DNA from: Bacillota bacterium
GTDB lineage: Bacteria > Bacillota > Clostridia > Christensenellales > Aristaeellaceae
Assembly (NCBI GenBank): GCA_023395615.1
Contig: JAEWYP010000042.1
Span: 1-6,950, forward strand
DNA: 6,950 nucleotides
Reading direction: 5' to 3'
Part shown: one piece after another, positions 6,374-6,950 of the stretch
How the letters are laid out: each line of letters begins with the position of its first letter
Numbering within the stretch: the stretch's first letter is position 1
Position numbers and translations under genes: made by a program
The notes under the pieces: generated by a model
What the model was told of the DNA's origin: nothing
What the model saw: the letters and a program-made list of their open reading frames with translations, nothing else
Databases searched by the model: none

Positions 6374-6389
6374 TATAACGATCGTTATA
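6374..6389. promoter_or_regulatory. Perfect 16-bp palindrome, probable TetR operator
   Basis: TATAACGATCGTTATA is an exact inverted repeat with no spacer. It begins 3 bp after the -10 hexamer, covers the predicted transcription start (near 6386), and ends 18 bp before the regulator's GTG. Size, symmetry and placement are typical of an autoregulatory TetR operator. No second copy was noticed elsewhere in the window. Confidence 0.75.
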
Positions 6390-6392
6390 TTC

Positions 6393-6421
6393 ATTGTATG
6401 GTTCTTCCCGTCCGCTGTCAA
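6393..6421 (-). promoter_or_regulatory. tetR-osmC promoter (TTGACA-N17-TACAAT)
   Basis: On the minus strand a perfect TTGACA (6416-6421) is followed after exactly 17 nt by TACAAT (6393-6398), five of six matches to the -10 consensus. Such a strong promoter with a palindrome at its start site fits an operon held off by its own repressor. It also rules out the upstream ATGs as starts for the regulator. Confidence 0.85.
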
Positions 6422-6564
6422 GGGCTGAGTAGCGTTCATCCGCAAACAAACCGGCTTACATTTGGCAGCAGGAAAGCCATAGATCCTTTTTGAAGCATTT
6501 CTTACATATTTTACGAAACTTATCTCGTCTTTGTTACGTTAGATGGATAAGGAGGTCGATTGAT
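6422..6564. other. Divergent intergenic region tetR / M15 peptidase
   Basis: This stretch lies between the tetR promoter and the peptidase start. I could not find a convincing -35/-10 pair for the plus-strand gene; the A/T-rich part at 6487-6540 is the likeliest location. The only firm signal is the AAGGAGG ribosome site at 6549-6555, 9 nt before the ATG. Since no TetR palindrome copy lies here, control of the peptidase by that regulator is not indicated. Confidence 0.4.
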
Positions 6565-6950
6565 ATGCAAAAAAACACCTTTCATTCCATCATCAGTTTT
6601 TTGATGGTCTTTCTGCTGTGTCTCTGCGGTGCTTCAACAACCGCATACGCAACAGAAACGCCGACTGAGGTTTTGCTCGTCAACCATTCCAATCCGCTGC
6701 CAAGGGATTACGAACCTGCCGATCTTGTGAATCTGTATGCGCAGAAACGGCACTTTCGCCTCGCTTCCAGCGAGATTTATCTGGAGCGTGAAGTTTTTAA
6801 AGCCGCCAATGAAATGTTTAAGCAAGCGGAAAAGGACGGCGTAAACAAATTTACGATTACAAGCGGATACCGGACATGGGAGGCGCAGGAGAAGCTGTAT
6901 TTCAAAGATACGAAAGGGACGGCCGCCGCGCCGGGTGAAAGCGAGCATCA
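6565..6950 (+). CDS. Secreted M15/VanY-type D,D-carboxypeptidase, 3' end cut
   Basis: This is the first 128 codons of a secreted peptidase expected to trim the terminal D-Ala from peptidoglycan stem peptides outside the membrane. A signal peptide is clear: MQKN, a hydrophobic core (about residues 9-24), then a signal peptidase I site after AYA (27-29). There is no proper lipobox despite Cys19 and Cys21. Family motifs follow: VNHSNPLP (39-46), then ITSGYRTWEAQEKLY (98-112), with Arg103 as the conserved active-site arginine, then APGESEH (122-128). The window ends exactly at the first zinc-binding His of the SxHxxGxAxD motif, so the remaining zinc ligands and catalytic Glu cannot be checked. 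The ATG is supported by AAGGAGG 9 nt upstream. Codon use looks less GC-rich than the minus-strand genes. Whether it acts in vancomycin resistance or in ordinary wall recycling cannot be told. Confidence 0.9.
   Translation, partial: MQKNTFHSIISFLMVFLLCLCGASTTAYATETPTEVLLVNHSNPLPRDYEPADLVNLYAQKRHFRLASSEIYLEREVFKAANEMFKQAEKDGVNKFTITSGYRTWEAQEKLYFKDTKGTAAAPGESEH

Noticed and set aside
6634..6948. Minus-strand open frame opposite the M15 peptidase
   Set aside because: The plus strand carries a signal peptide and clear VanY-type motifs, and the opposite frame has no recognisable features.

Overview
The window looks like a piece of chromosome from a GC-rich, Gram-positive anaerobe of the Clostridia, most likely in or near the Oscillospiraceae/Ruminococcaceae. 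The evidence is the strong AAGGAGG-type ribosome sites, TTGACA-N17 promoters, a class B sortase fold, a VanY-type M15 peptidase and a clostridial-type DUF1015 protein. The assignment is inferred from protein character only. Six protein genes are supported: five on the minus strand and one on the plus strand.

Minus-strand genes, from right to left. (1) A TetR-family regulator (GTG start at 6355) and an OsmC-family protein (start 5754) form a two-gene operon. It has a clear promoter (6393-6421), a perfect 16-bp palindrome (6374-6389) between the -10 box and the regulator's start codon, and a terminator at 5227-5259. (2) A second operon starts from a TTGACA-N17-TATAGT promoter (5144-5172). It encodes a 745-residue single-pass membrane protein and then a DUF1015 protein, and ends at a hairpin terminator (1424-1468). 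(3) argG (argininosuccinate synthase) runs off the left edge. Its own promoter is overlapped by a near-consensus ARG box. On the plus strand, divergent from tetR, a secreted M15/VanY-type D,D-carboxypeptidase starts at 6565 and runs off the right edge.

The standout is the 745-residue membrane protein. Its outer C-terminal domain has the sequence pattern of a class B sortase, but the catalytic His, Cys and Arg positions read Gln, Leu and Cys. It appears to be a sortase pseudoenzyme. It is joined through one membrane segment to a long, Pro/Ser-rich, probably cytoplasmic region containing five tandem 30-residue repeats. Its role is unknown. The layout suggests a scaffold or sensor linking the cytoplasm to the cell surface, but this is inference.

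The remaining sequence is ordinary. The argG, DUF1015 and membrane-protein regions all carry long open frames in other phases. These reflect GC-rich codon use and a repeat length divisible by three, and I do not regard them as genes.
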